A stretch of 64,000 bases of DNA, taken from Gentiana macrophylla. Its lineage: Eukaryota > Streptophyta > Magnoliopsida > Gentianales > Gentianaceae. Both the position numbers and the translations under genes were made by a program. This document shows positions 22,411-33,127 of the stretch, piece by piece. How positions within the stretch are numbered: the stretch's first letter is position 1; every line of letters begins with the position of its first letter. A model generated the notes under the pieces. That model was given only the letters and a program-made list of their open reading frames with translations. It was not told where the DNA came from and did no database searches. Location of the stretch: NCBI GenBank assembly GCA_026214975.1, contig CM047815.1:78645299-78709298 (forward strand). The letters are read 5' to 3'.

Positions 22411-22756
22411 GTTCGCAGGGTCGGGCCAAAGGTCCAAGCTAAGAGCCGAACGAGCCCAAGAGGCAGACAAGGCTCAAGCAAAGGACAGTTCGCATAGTCG
22501 GGCCACTTGTCCCAGTCGAAAGCCGAATAAGCCCGAGGGGCGAAAAAGGCCTGGACAAAGGATGGTTCGCATAGTCGGGCCACCTGTCCCAGTCGATGGT
22601 CGAAAGAGCCTAAATGGCAAAAAAGACTAAAACCAGGGGCTGTTTACATTAAAATGCTCAGCCTAAGGTCAAATAAGCCTAAGGGGCAAAAGACTAAGGC
22701 AAGCAAGTCGATCTCAAGTGCAATAAGAACCAAGGGTTCATAATACACTTGGGGGG
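22411..22756 (+). repeat. Tandem repeat of ~77 bp in B 3' region
   Basis: The core GTTCGCAKRGTCGGGCC begins at 22411, 22488 and 22564, giving a period of 76-77 bp, with a weaker fourth unit from about 22640. Each unit also holds AGCCGAA-GAGCC and GGCAAA/GGCGAA blocks. Tandem repeats in the 3' untranslated part are a known habit of Tat/Ogre elements. The array ends where element C starts. Confidence 0.75.
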
Positions 22757-23975
22757 TGACGTGGCCTTTTCTAGTGCTAATACCAGTCCTTAACCGACAG
22801 TGTATCGGGTCAAACTGTAGTGCTAGTATGGTGAGTCAGAGTATCGTATCCTCAGGGAACTTAGTAATTCTTCTAAGTGTGGTTAAACACCAAAGAGCTG
22901 TTATTAACTCGATCTAAATCTCAGTTTTATAACACAGATCACTACTATTTTACTTAACACAAAATAAATGCATACTTTAAAATTTATTCTAATATAATAG
23001 ATATAGATATATAAATATATATAGATATGCATAAGTTGCAAAATATATATATAGATATAAAGATGCCAAATATATTATTAGAGAACTAGCCAAAGTTTAT
23101 ATAATTGATTTATACGATCTTTTAAGTGAATGGAATGTGCTCGATCTTTCCTTTTATATTAGGTTCAATTGAGTAAATGAAACGGTGCACTCTCGAGGTT
23201 AACAATTCCTCCTCACACGAAAGCGCATTTAAAATTGTCATATGTCCATTGTCATCACCCAAGATCCACAATCATTACGGTTTTTCTTTCGAATGTGTCC
23301 CGAGTACGATTCTACCTTTGAATAAAAGGAGTCATTCCGTTCGTCAAACGGTCAATTTTATTTAAAGGCTCCGGTTGTCAAGGCCAGGCGATTCAACTTT
23401 CCGGTTTAAGTTTCAATTAAAGCGATGATTTAACATTATTACGATCTCGAGTACAAATTTCAATAAGATTCATCTTTTAGGACAAATCGCCTCGGTAGGA
23501 AATCGGGTTCCGTTGTCACGTTATTCACTCGGCCAATTTTACCCTCCGGTTTTTCTATTAACGAGTTCATAACCTAACTACTGAGCGTCAATTCATAATT
23601 AGATTATGAATTCTTTCGAATCAAACTTTATCAATAGAAAAAGATTCAATTAACTCAATTTTAGTCAATTTTACTTAGACAACATTCCTTTACCGAAAAG
23701 ATCGAAATAAAACGATTACATAACTTTGGCTAGTTATTAGATTTAGCCTACTAATAAATACTTTAGAAATTTTACCCGATTACAACAATTGAATCAGAAG
23801 CTGTATTCTTCCGGATGCTACAACGGCTTCAACAACATTGATCTTCTGATAATTTCTCGAGCATTATAACGATACTACTTTATTTATGGCATAAGGCCTA
23901 TATACATACCTACTACTAATAAAAAGAAGTAAAGAAAATATATTTTGTACTCCCCTATGTGCCTGCAATGCTGCT

Positions 23976-23985
23976 CTATTTATAG
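23976..23985 (-). promoter_or_regulatory. TATA box in U3 of C (3' LTR copy)
   Basis: Read on the minus strand the sequence is CTATAAATAG. It lies about 16 bases past the last of the four palindromes at 24001-24137. The same box is at 37823-37832 in the 5' LTR, where it would drive the genomic RNA. Confidence 0.7.
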
Positions 23986-24000
23986 GCAGATTTTCCCAAG

Positions 24001-24137
24001 CCGGATCGATCCGAGAAAGGGCCGGATCGATCCGGGAATAAAAAATCTTATCCCCTGGATTTTTCTCTGCAGGGCCACATGCTAGGTAATCATCATGTTT
24101 CTTCGGATCGATCCGAGGTAATTCCGGATCGATCCGG
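24001..24137. promoter_or_regulatory. Two pairs of GGATCGATCC palindromes, C U3
   Basis: Palindromes start at 24001, 24022, 24103 and 24124. Each pair is spaced 21 bp, about two helical turns, and the two pairs are ~100 bp apart. The core is up to 14 bases (CCGGATCGATCCGG). The four copies recur at the same relative positions in the other LTR (from 37855). Their place directly upstream of the TATA box suggests protein-binding sites; the binding protein is unknown. Confidence 0.7.
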
Positions 24138-24682
24138 ATAGATTTTTTTTTCTAAACTTGATCTGAAACTTGATAAAATCATAACTTGAGCTTTGGATCT
24201 CCAAATGACATAATTCAAGATGCGTTGGAAAGCTCTTGAGATGATCTACAACTTCCATGAAGGACTTCTCTTCAGAAAATGCCTTTTTGATGGGCCATTT
24301 GTTCGTCGAAAATATAACTTGATACGGTATCACGAACCATTGATCCACTTGAACTTTAAAAACTCGTGGCACTTCCTTAATTCCTTCAAAAGATATGATT
24401 TTACTCCAAAAAGTGTCGTCACTCGGGGTCTTGGTTTACCTAAGATCTGTAAATAAAATACCAAAAATACCCACGTGAATCTGACACGACACTCCGGTTA
24501 TTAACCCGGTACAAAATTTATAACTTTTTATCATTTTTACTAGATTTTTATAGTATTTAGATTTATTCATAATTATTAATATTTTATAAGATTATCGTTA
24601 TAATTACTTATATTTTATATAAAAAGAGTCGATAATGTATATAAAACATCGTAATTTTTATCATATAAATGTTATACATCAA

Positions 24683-24696
24683 CTACTCCCCACTTA
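24683..24696 (-). other. Polypurine tract of C
   Basis: On the minus strand TAAGTGGGGAGTAG ends one base before the LTR (TGATGTATAAC). The same 14 bases recur at 26080-26093. Confidence 0.75.
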
Positions 24697-26079
24697 GCTC
24701 TTTGATCGTCCTCGAGCAAAATAAGCGGTAATATATAAAAATGACGATAAAAATAATATACGTGGTAGATTATATTTCAAATTAGTAAAATATCATTTCA
24801 ACATTATAAACATATTAATTATATCTTTCTTAGAAATTAACAAGATAAAAAGTGTAGATAACTTTGATAAATTATTTATCAACTATTATTCAAATGAAAT
24901 TTCACAAAATCTACTCAATAAATATAATTAAAATTCTAGAATTATTTTCCTATCTCAACTTGTATGAAATATTTGGAATCAAAGACTAAGTCAAGTAATT
25001 GACAAAATGGCTTATACTTTTAGGATGGGACATTGGTTAATCGAAAAGATAGAAAAGGAAATCAAAAAGAAAGAAAGAGGCAAGTCGACGCATTTTACAC
25101 CTTCACGTTTGATCAAAAACAATCTCGATTAATAATATCCTCTTATTCCAACTATTTTTCATTTTTCTCTTCTTTTTCAATATTAAGAACTAAAAGCGTG
25201 AGTGTGTGTAGAAAAATCAAATTTACAAGCATTGCTTCATCAAGATTGATCGGAGTAATACTCTTTCGATCTAAAATTACGAGTCGGTTTCTTAAACTCG
25301 TAATCATTCTTGAGATCTTATGATTCGAATTTTTATCGGGAGCTTTATACCTCATAAAGTGATATAGGACGCTTTTAGATAACACCCTACCGCACTCAAA
25401 TCATTGGAAAAGTCGCTACCGATTTTTGTAATTGTCGATCAAAGATAAGGAAGATACAGTATTCGATTAATTCTGTGTAAATATGGTGCTTCGTTCTTAT
25501 ATATATCTCTTTTTTTTTTTTTTTTCACCTCAGCATACACCATTCTTAGCTTCTGTTCCATAATCTCCTTTCATAAGTACGTACAAACTCGTGGGATTTT
25601 TAGGAAATGTAAACCAAAATAAACCAAGGGTCGGTTATAATCAAAAATGGCTATTTCGAGTGAGGTCTTAATCACTTTAATCAAGGCTGAGGTAATTTTT
25701 GTGGTGTCAAAAATCTCATCATTCCTAATCCGATTCCATATTCATATTTTGTTTTGCAAAGAAAATTATTCTAAAAAAATTCATTATAACTATAAGTATT
25801 TTCGTTAAATTTCATATGAAATTTACTTGATAATATTTATGTATAGTTACATATACTTAAAATCTTATAAAAATCTAAAATTGACATATATAATATAATT
25901 ATAATATATCAAATTTACTTTACTTAATTAAAATCTATTCTTACCAAATTATACTATTTTTATTCATATTAATTATATATTATCTAGTTAGTTTGTTCCA
26001 AGACAAATTAAACTAAGTATTAAGCAATTAAGTATAACTTTATATAAGAAAATTTTAATTTGTATTTACTAACTTACCT
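24697..26079. other. C non-coding region between two purine tracts
   Basis: This 1.4-kb AT-rich stretch has no ORF that I can support. It includes a T-run at 25510-25526. Confidence 0.6.
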
Positions 26080-26093
26080 CTACTCCCCACTTA
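26080..26093 (-). other. Second, internal copy of the C polypurine tract
   Basis: TAAGTGGGGAGTAG (minus strand) is identical to the tract at 24683-24696 and lies about 1.4 kb upstream of it, just after the env-like ORFs. D has a matching second tract at 56096-56109. Confidence 0.6.
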
Positions 26094-26640
26094 TTTAAAA
26101 TGGCATCGTCTCCGATGTTCAAAGTGAGTAAATAAAAGTAGTTCGAAAATAAAATTAAAATTTTACACAATTTTGATTTTTTTATTATTATTATTATTTT
26201 TTTTTTTAACAAACATATATTATTTTGATTAAAGAAAATGACATATATATTAAACATTAAGGAAACTATTACAAACTTAAAAAAAAAACGATTAAACGAT
26301 CAACTTAAACGACTATCATATAAAAACATAAACTTCTAACTGATTATCAAAGCGTAGATGAACATCCGGGAGTATCCACCGGAAGTAATCCTAACTGAGA
26401 ATCACGAGATGGAAAAATCTCGCCGAAGTAAACTCGTGCACGTGATTGATTGGACACAAAGATGAGAGATAACCAGGCAAACGGTAACGGTCTTCCCTAT
26501 TACGCCTCTCTACTACAAAATTAATTGCGTTTTAAACATCAAAACTCCCAATCAATGTATGCTCCGATGGTTAGTGCATACAACAAAGACATTTCATCAT
26601 CCGTAACCCATAAAAATCTCTAGTTGGATAGATCCGAGAA

Positions 26641-27191
26641 TTAATGAAGCGTTTCCACGCCTCTTAAATGATGGGGTAAGGCTAGAGTTGAAGAATCATA
26701 GTTATGATCAAACAACGGAAATACGAACTGAAAGGCTTCTGCAGTACGATTTACAACATTTACGCATCTCCAAGTTCCCCAAAGAAACTCGAAGTGTGGG
26801 TTTTGATCAAAAGTACATGGTGGGATTTGATAGATTTGATTTATGATGACTGGTGAAAATGAAATAACGATTCCCCTAACTGTAATAAGTTGAGACGAGG
26901 CTACTGACGTTATCTCAGTGAGAGACGCACAAAAATCTCTAACAATCGAAATGTTTATTCTACCTCTGGGAGTCCTAATCAACTTTTTCCATCCGCAACC
27001 TCGGATTAGATTTCGTCCCCACTGATCAATTTTTTATGTGTTTAAGCCTTTCTCCATCAGAATAGGAGAACGGACGAAATTTAGATGTCTCGGGACTTCA
27101 TTATGAAAACAAGAGGCATGTTCTTCAGAACCACACCATCAGGCATATGTGGTTCGTGAATTATTAACCGAGGAGAGGAGCGGTTAGACAT
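26641..27191 (-). pseudogene. Second env-like ORF (beta) of C
   Basis: An ATG at 27191 opens MSNRSSPRLII, which runs to a stop after about 38 codons. Another frame (26982 to 26641) continues with RGRINISIVRDFCASL, ITVRGIVISFSPVIINQIYQ and LWGTWRCVN. The order VR(D/E)F(C/Y) then V(R)GI..SF.P.IIN.IY matches that of the ORF alpha piece at 28967-28713 and of the D ORF at 56615-58072. That is the 'putative plant transposon protein' type found after integrase in Athila elements. It is a truncated second copy. Its role is unknown; the env-like label is by position only. Confidence 0.6.
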
Positions 27192-27266
27192 TTTCGACAC
27201 GAGAGATTTAAACTAAGCTAGATAGAGGAAAGAAGAAATGAGCAAAGGTCAAAAATTTTGCTCTTT

Positions 27267-27276
27267 CCTTTTATAG
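27267..27276 (-). promoter_or_regulatory. TATA box before ORF beta of C
   Basis: Read on the minus strand the sequence is CTATAAAAGG. It lies about 60 bases past the palindromes 27334-27442 and about 75 bases before the ATG at 27191. This is a sound layout for a core promoter. Confidence 0.6.
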
Positions 27277-27333
27277 AAATAAATCTATCAAGCAAAAGTA
27301 GAAAAGATCTCTTGTTTTGGCGTTTTGTACTTG

Positions 27334-27442
27334 CCGGATCGATCCGAGAAAGGGCCGGATCGATCCGGCCTCTGAACTAGTAATCCTGTCAGGTCGGTAC
27401 ACTCAGGTCGGATCGATCCGGTAAAAGGCCGGATCGATCCGG
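27334..27442. promoter_or_regulatory. Internal pairs of GGATCGATCC palindromes before ORF beta
   Basis: Palindromes start at 27334, 27355, 27408 and 27429, again two pairs with 21-bp spacing. Part of the flanking sequence (GAGAAAGGG between the first two) is identical to that in the LTR. The set looks like a duplicated U3 promoter part placed upstream of ORF beta. Confidence 0.7.
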
Positions 27443-27778
27443 AACACTACTGTTCACGGACAGAGTTGATTTTGCTTGTAAAATGCCTAGATTTTTCTAG
27501 ATGACACGTTTTCTCCCTATCTTTGGTTCATTTTCATTGTGTTATAACCATAAATTTTACTACACGATGCGTAATACCATAATATGTAACGAAAACATGA
27601 AGATCGTATTAAAATAAAATCCTACCAAAATCAAAATAACCTAAAATTTTTAAAACGAAATTGTAACGAAAAATAAAATGATTCAATGTCAAAAATCATA
27701 GAATGTTTAAAATTACTCCTCTTCATCACTCATCTCGACGTGGCTTGAACTTGGCATAGCTTGATAACGGGTCGATTC

Positions 27779-29208
27779 TTAGGATGGATCTTGAAAATAA
27801 GTTGACATCCGCATCGAGCTATCTAGTCCCATCGAGCTCATTTCTCTCGTAATATCGAAAAAGTGCTTCCCCATCCCGTCGTGGTATGGCCAAATGATCC
27901 GAGATCCAGCCCATTCGGATGTCGCAACGCCGTAGTACTGCCGAAAAATCCCTACACCACTAGTTTGAAATCCAAAAGAATGTGGCATTTGTTGGAAGTC
28001 CGAGCGAGGTGGCATCGGTGGAATGAAATCGGGCAAGGTATAAGGTGGGTTTGGCAACGCGGAATATCCATCTCGGCATAGGTAGGGTTTTGCAAGTAAA
28101 TTCATTTGATATAAACCTCGCATGCCTTGACGTAAATCTTCGAGACAATAATCTATTCCTTTCGCAAAAGCGACCATATTGGCAATAGCACGATGAACAT
28201 CATAGGCCATGGATTGAAACAAGTCGTAAGTGATGGTATTTGGAAGTTGAGTTTGAGTTTGACTGGATGAAGGAGGGACAGCAGTGGATGGAGTAGGCTG
28301 AGGTCGTCGACGGTTAGGGTCCAAAAAATCTATTCTTCCTGCCGGCCTAAGTGGTAAACTAGGACCTATAAGTGTGTCATTCACCATCATCAAATTATCA
28401 CTTGGGAGCTCAGGGACACCTATCTGGCGACACAAGGAAGAAATAAAACATGGAAAAGGCATGTGACTGCCGGGTCTAGCAGTCAGGGCAAATTCCTTGG
28501 CCCTTCTACACATTACTCTGCCTACATCCACAGGTATATTATTAACTATAGCCCAAGCAATACACAAATCCTCTTTACCAAAAGATGTAAAATGTCGAGT
28601 AGGGTAAAGAGTGTGACTAATAAAACGTTTAATGGCTCTCATATCCCGTATACATTTTCCATAAGAAAACTGCTTTCATGCCGACGGCAAATGGGAACTA
28701 ACTCATTCTGGGCTAGTGAAACAATATAATCAAAGTCCTGCAGCTCATCCAAATTCCAAATCGTATAATAATCCTCATTCTCTCTGGTACATCAGGAATA
28801 CCATAAATAGAATTTATAATGTGAGGAGTAAACGGCACTGTCCTAGTTCTTAGGTTGACAGAAGTTAACTCACCATCTTCTGTAGCATTGTGAGTTGCTA
28901 CCAAAGAATAAAATTCAGCTACTAAGGTGGTGTTAACTTCTCCCGACCTTAAACTGGCTAATTCCATCCACTGTCGCTTTCAAAGATCTCTTTACCTCCC
29001 TTCCCAAATCCTTAAAATCCAAACCCCTCTCGATCGCAACTAAACACCGCCCAAATTTATTTTTAAGGCGTTTTAGTCATTGTGAGACGCTGGTTCTATC
29101 AAAACTAACGATCAATTCTTCTTCTGTTAAAGGCCTAGTTTCTATGACTGGAATTTGGGTAGGGATATGCGGTTTACGTTTTTTACTGGCTTTCGATGAT
29201 TCGGCCAT
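27779..29208 (-). pseudogene. First env-like ORF (alpha) of C
   Basis: An ATG at 29208 opens MAESSKASKKRKPHIP, a short Lys-rich start that ends in a stop at about 29077. Other frames continue at 28967 (EVNTTLVAEFYSLVATHN, VPFTPHIINSIYGIPDVPE) and at 28642-27779 (287 codons). The last part has ARPGSHMPFPCFISSLCRQI near its middle, a Pro/Ser/Thr-rich linker and a helical C-terminal part. The layout matches the Athila extra ORF in D. Two or three frameshifts break it. No signal peptide or clear membrane segment is seen in the readable parts, so an envelope function has no support here. Confidence 0.7.
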
Positions 29209-29619
29209 TCTACGATAATGACAAAATAACAACAAAACAACACAAAACAACACAAATGAGTTACACAAAATAGTGAAATTAAAAAAAATTGCTAAAAAAA
29301 ACGAAATTAACAAAATAAGGGACTACAATGTTACCTTCCAAAGCTTAAAAGGTTGAAATTTGGCCGGAAACGATGAAAATTCGCCGGAATAAAAGTTGAA
29401 GCTACCCATGAAAATTTTTTCAATTTAAATGAAAATTTGAAGAGAGTAGAGGCAAATGAGAGAAGTTTAAGAGTTGGGGTAGTTTAATGGTGATGTTGTG
29501 TGATGATTTGAAGAAAAAAAATTCGAATTGGGGGGAAGAGGGGAGGGGCGGCTGTTTGAGAAAAATAAAAGAAGAAGAAGAAGGAGGGACCCCGTCCCTT
29601 TTTTTAGGTTTTTCAGGTT
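29209..29619. other. Leader region of C ORF alpha
   Basis: On the minus strand the stretch begins after the palindromes with a CTTCTTCTTCTTCTTT pyrimidine patch (near 29569) and runs to the ATG at 29208. No TATA box is obvious. A pyrimidine patch is a known plant core-promoter class, so a TATA-less start is possible. Confidence 0.4.
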
Positions 29620-29654
29620 CCGGATCGATCCGGGGTTAGGACGGATCGATCCGA
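29620..29654. promoter_or_regulatory. GGATCGATCC palindrome pair before ORF alpha
   Basis: Palindromes start at 29620 and 29641, once more 21 bp apart. This is the third location of the array in C and the only one with a single pair. Confidence 0.65.
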
Positions 29655-30470
29655 CCATTTTTTTTTTTTTTTTTAAACTTAATAAAACTTCTACAAAATT
29701 TTAAAAAAAAACTTTTTATAAAAACTTTATAAAACTTTTAAGTAATTTCATAAAGATCCTATTTATAAAATTTTCAAAAGTTATATAAAAATTTTATAAA
29801 TATTACAAAATTCACGAGGGTCCTAATTCCAATACTTCTAAATCTTCCAGAGTTCGACGTAACGCTCTATCAACCTAACCTTAAGAAATGAGGCGTTGAA
29901 TTTTCCTTTGATCTCCATCGGGATTTTCGGATAACCACCTAATCGTCCTTCTTAACAACATTCAAACACTCATCCTGGGATTTGGTTGTGCTTTCCTACA
30001 TTTCCCTTCATGCTCACTTTTTCCACAGATTCGCAGATCTCCTTAAAAACTTTGCCCTTCTCTTATTCGAACTTCTCGACTTTCCATTACATACTTCTCT
30101 CAACTGATCTCTCTCAACAATTGCTCGTTTTCTCAAAACCGAAGCTTCTATTTTAAACGCGACATCTTTATCCAAGCCTAATTTCAAAAGCAACATAAAA
30201 ATTCCTATTCTATCTAAAAGACATCCAGTTCTTTTACGTCTATCCGGTAAAAGACGAAACTAATTTAAACATAAATAAAAACACAGTAAAAGTAGAGTAA
30301 AGATAGATAGCTTTTTGTTATTCGGTGAATTTAGTTCCTCTACTTTTCGGTTTCTTGATTTCTCGCTTTTTACTTTGTCGGAGGATCGATTAGTAGCATT
30401 ATTTCTTCTTTCATGCGGTTCCTTCTCCTTCCACAAATAACTTTACTCTATGGCCATTGGCTATAAAAGT
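29655..30470. other. C spacer between integrase and ORF alpha
   Basis: No supported gene. It begins (plus strand) with a T-run and AT-rich sequence. A minus ORF of 60 codons (30196-30014) shows no motif. Confidence 0.5.
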
Positions 30471-31640
30471 TGTATTTCCATCGCTTAGTTCACAACGACT
30501 CCAGATTTGTAAACCCTTGTTACTTTAAATGGACTCGCCCATCTTGATTTAAGCTTTCTGGAAATAACTTTAAACGTGAATTGTACAAGAGTACTCGATC
30601 ACCTACATGGAACTCACGCCTATAGATTCTCTTATCGTTAAAAGATTTCGTATGCGTTCCTTGTAGATTCGAAAGCGTTTTCATAAGAATCGAGACGGAA
30701 TTCTTCTAGTTACGTCAATTGAAGCAATCTATGATCACCGATGACCTTAGGATCGAAATTCGAGAAATTTAATAGCCCGTAAGGCTCGGTGTTCTAACTC
30801 AACCTGAGGAGATGACAAGACTTACCAAAAACTAACTTATAGGAGAACAACCAATTGGTGTTTTAAAAGTCATTCTATATGCCCATAATGCATCGTCTAG
30901 TTTACGCGCCGCTTTTTTTTCGGTTTGAATCCACTTTGTCTTTTCTACAATTCTTTTGATCTCTATTAGACACCTCTGCGACGACCTTTGGTTTTGCGGA
31001 TGATAGTATGTTCTAACTTATGCGTTACACCATATTTTTCAACTATCTTGGTAAATGGTCTATTACAAAAGTGTGAACTTCTATCACTAATGATAGCCTT
31101 CGGAATGCCATAACGTGTAAATATATTCTTTTTAAGGAATCGTATGACAACTTTGGTATCATTAGTGGGAAGAGCTTCATCTTCTACCCATTTCGAAACA
31201 TAATCTACCATTACTAGAATAAATCTTTTTCCAAAAGATATAGGGAATGGTCCCATGAAATCTATACCCCAAACATCAAATAACTCACATTCTAAAATAG
31301 GTTGCATAGGCATTTCATGTTTTTTAGATACATTTCCCCATTTTTGACAAGACTCACAAGATTTAACATACTTATAAGCATCTCTATATAGTGTAGGCCA
31401 ATAAAAACCACATTGTAAAACTTTAAAAGCAGTTTTCCAACCTCCATGATGACCTCTCTCGCCTCACGATCATGACAAAATGATAAAATACTTAAAATTT
31501 CATTATCAGGCACACACTTTACGATTATCCCATCCGAACATTTACGGAAAAGGTCCGGTTCCTCCCAAGAATAAAATTTTAAGTCATAAAAGAATTTCTT
31601 CTTTCTGGCACAAGTCCAATGAGACGGAATATAATCACAA
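30471..31640 (-). pseudogene. Integrase relic of C
   Basis: The core reads [16 protein letters not shown] near 31285 (first Asp), then [15 protein letters not shown] and [15 protein letters not shown] near 31090 (second Asp). The third acidic residue is lost to a frameshift just after [10 protein letters not shown]. The C-terminal REFHVGDRVLLYNSRLKLFP near 30610 matches the same block in D (60240-60180). The HHCC part is only partly readable (31513-31313). The enzyme would insert the cDNA into chromosomes; this copy cannot. Confidence 0.8.
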
Positions 31641-32180
31641 AGTTAAGTAATTAATGATATCTCCAAACCAGGGTGACATTTCCTTAGAAGGAATTCTATT
31701 CTTTAATAACCGCATGGTCGAAGGAGTATCTATTCTAAAGCAGCTTGTTCATCAGAAATGAATCTTTAATTTCTATTCCTTTCTCAACATCATTTTCCAT
31801 TCTACTTAGATGATCGCTACACTACATTCTCACTTCCTTTTATCTTTAATTTCAATATCAAATTCTTGAAGTAAGAGAATCCATCCGAGAAGACGTGGTT
31901 TAGCATCCTTCTTACTTAGTAAATACTTCAAAGTCGAATGGTCTCAGATAAATTATTACCTTAGAACCAACAATATACGATCCGAACTTATCTAAGGCAA
32001 AAATTACACCAACAGCTTCTTTTCGTAGTTGTATAGTTCAAATTGAAATTTGCAGCTTAATGTATGAGATGCATAGTAAATAGCTTTGAGAATTTTGTTA
32101 TATTTTTGACCTAAAGCGCTCCTACAACTAAATCATGGCATCACACATAATCTCAAATGGCAAATTCCAATCACGGTGCT
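31641..32180 (-). pseudogene. RNase H relic of C
   Basis: The stretch between RT and integrase occupies the RNase H position and holds short fragments in several frames, including a [18 protein letters not shown] block near 31890. Stops are dense. Assignment rests mainly on order. Confidence 0.5.
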
Positions 32181-32181
32181 A

Positions 32182-33120
32182 CTAGCATTGTGCAGTGCGA
32201 GAGTCAATCTTGCTTTTAAGGTCTCGAAAAGCTTCCTTACATTTACCATCAAAGTTAAAAGGTACTTCCTTTTCAAGCAAATGACTTAGAGGCTTTGCTA
32301 TCTTTGAAAAATCGGCAATAAATCTCCTATAAAATCCTGCATGTCCAAGAAATCCTCTTAGAGTCCTTAGATTAACTGGTGGTGGTAATTTTTCAATCAA
32401 TTCCACCTTGGCTTTATCAACTTCAATTCTTATTTCAGAGATTCTATGGCCTAGGACAATTCCTTCTGATACCATTAAATGACATTTTTCCTAATTTAAA
32501 ACTAAATTGGTATCCTCACAGCGTTGTAACACTTTTTCTAAGTGCGACAAACATTTACCAAAAGAATCTCCGTAAACACTAAAGTCGTCCATAAAAATTT
32601 CTAAGAATTTCTCAACCATATCGGAAAATATAGCCATCATGCATCTTTGAAACGTAGCAAGAGCATTACATAAACCAAACGGCATTCTTTTATACGCAAA
32701 GGTTCATAAGGACAAGTGAAAGTAGTCTTTCCCTATCTCCTGCTGCAATGAAAATCTGTAAATAACCTGAATAACCATCTAAGAAACTGAGTAATATTTA
32801 TGACCACTTAAACGTTCCAACATTTGAACTATGAATGGAAGTGGATGATGATCTTTCTTAGTATGATCATTTAGTTTCCTAAAATCAATGCACATTCGAT
32901 AACCTGTAATTTCTCTTGTTGGAATCCATTCATTCCTATCATTCTCTTTCACTGTGAAACCTCCTTTCTTTGGTACCACTTGAGTTGGACTTACCCATTC
33001 ACTATCTGATATGGGGAAAATTATTCCCATTTCTAATAGCTTAATGACCTCTTTCTTAACAATTAGCTGCAAATTTGGGTTGAGGCGGCGTTGCGGTTGA
33101 ATACAAGGCTTAGCATCTTC
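32182..33120 (-). pseudogene. Reverse transcriptase relic of C
   Basis: Blocks lie in order in three frames: VKKEVIKLLEMGIIFPISDS and EWVSPTQVVPKKGG (33072-32779), YRMCIDFRKLNDHTKKDHHP, then MPFGLCNALATFQRCM and EIFMDDFSVYGDS (32685-32491), with FMDD at the catalytic centre. RTLRGFLGHAGFYRRFIADF follows in 32475-32182. The catalytic Asp pair is intact in its fragment, but frameshifts at about 32780, 32690 and 32480 break the protein. Confidence 0.85.
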
Positions 33121-33127
33121 CTTGTAA

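Larger units (their letters stand above)
22757..24681 (-). repeat. 3' LTR of element C
   Basis: On the plus strand it starts TGACGTGGCCTTTTC and ends GTTATACATCA, 1,925 bp. It is highly similar to 36575-38524. Compared with that copy it lacks about 35 bases near 23750. It contains four GGATCGATCC palindromes and a TATA box in U3. Confidence 0.9.

Noticed and set aside
24001..24137. GGATCGATCC palindromes as simple restriction-site chance or vector sequence
   Set aside because: They recur with identical spacing in both LTRs and at two internal places, which chance or vector does not explain.
24082..24456. ORFs repeated at 24082-24456 and 37711-38301
   Set aside because: They lie inside the two LTRs of C and are chance frames; the same frames appear in both because the LTRs are copies.
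25033..25323. 96-codon plus ORF in C
   Set aside because: It is Ser/Phe-rich translated AT-rich DNA without homology to retrotransposon proteins, on the strand opposite to C.
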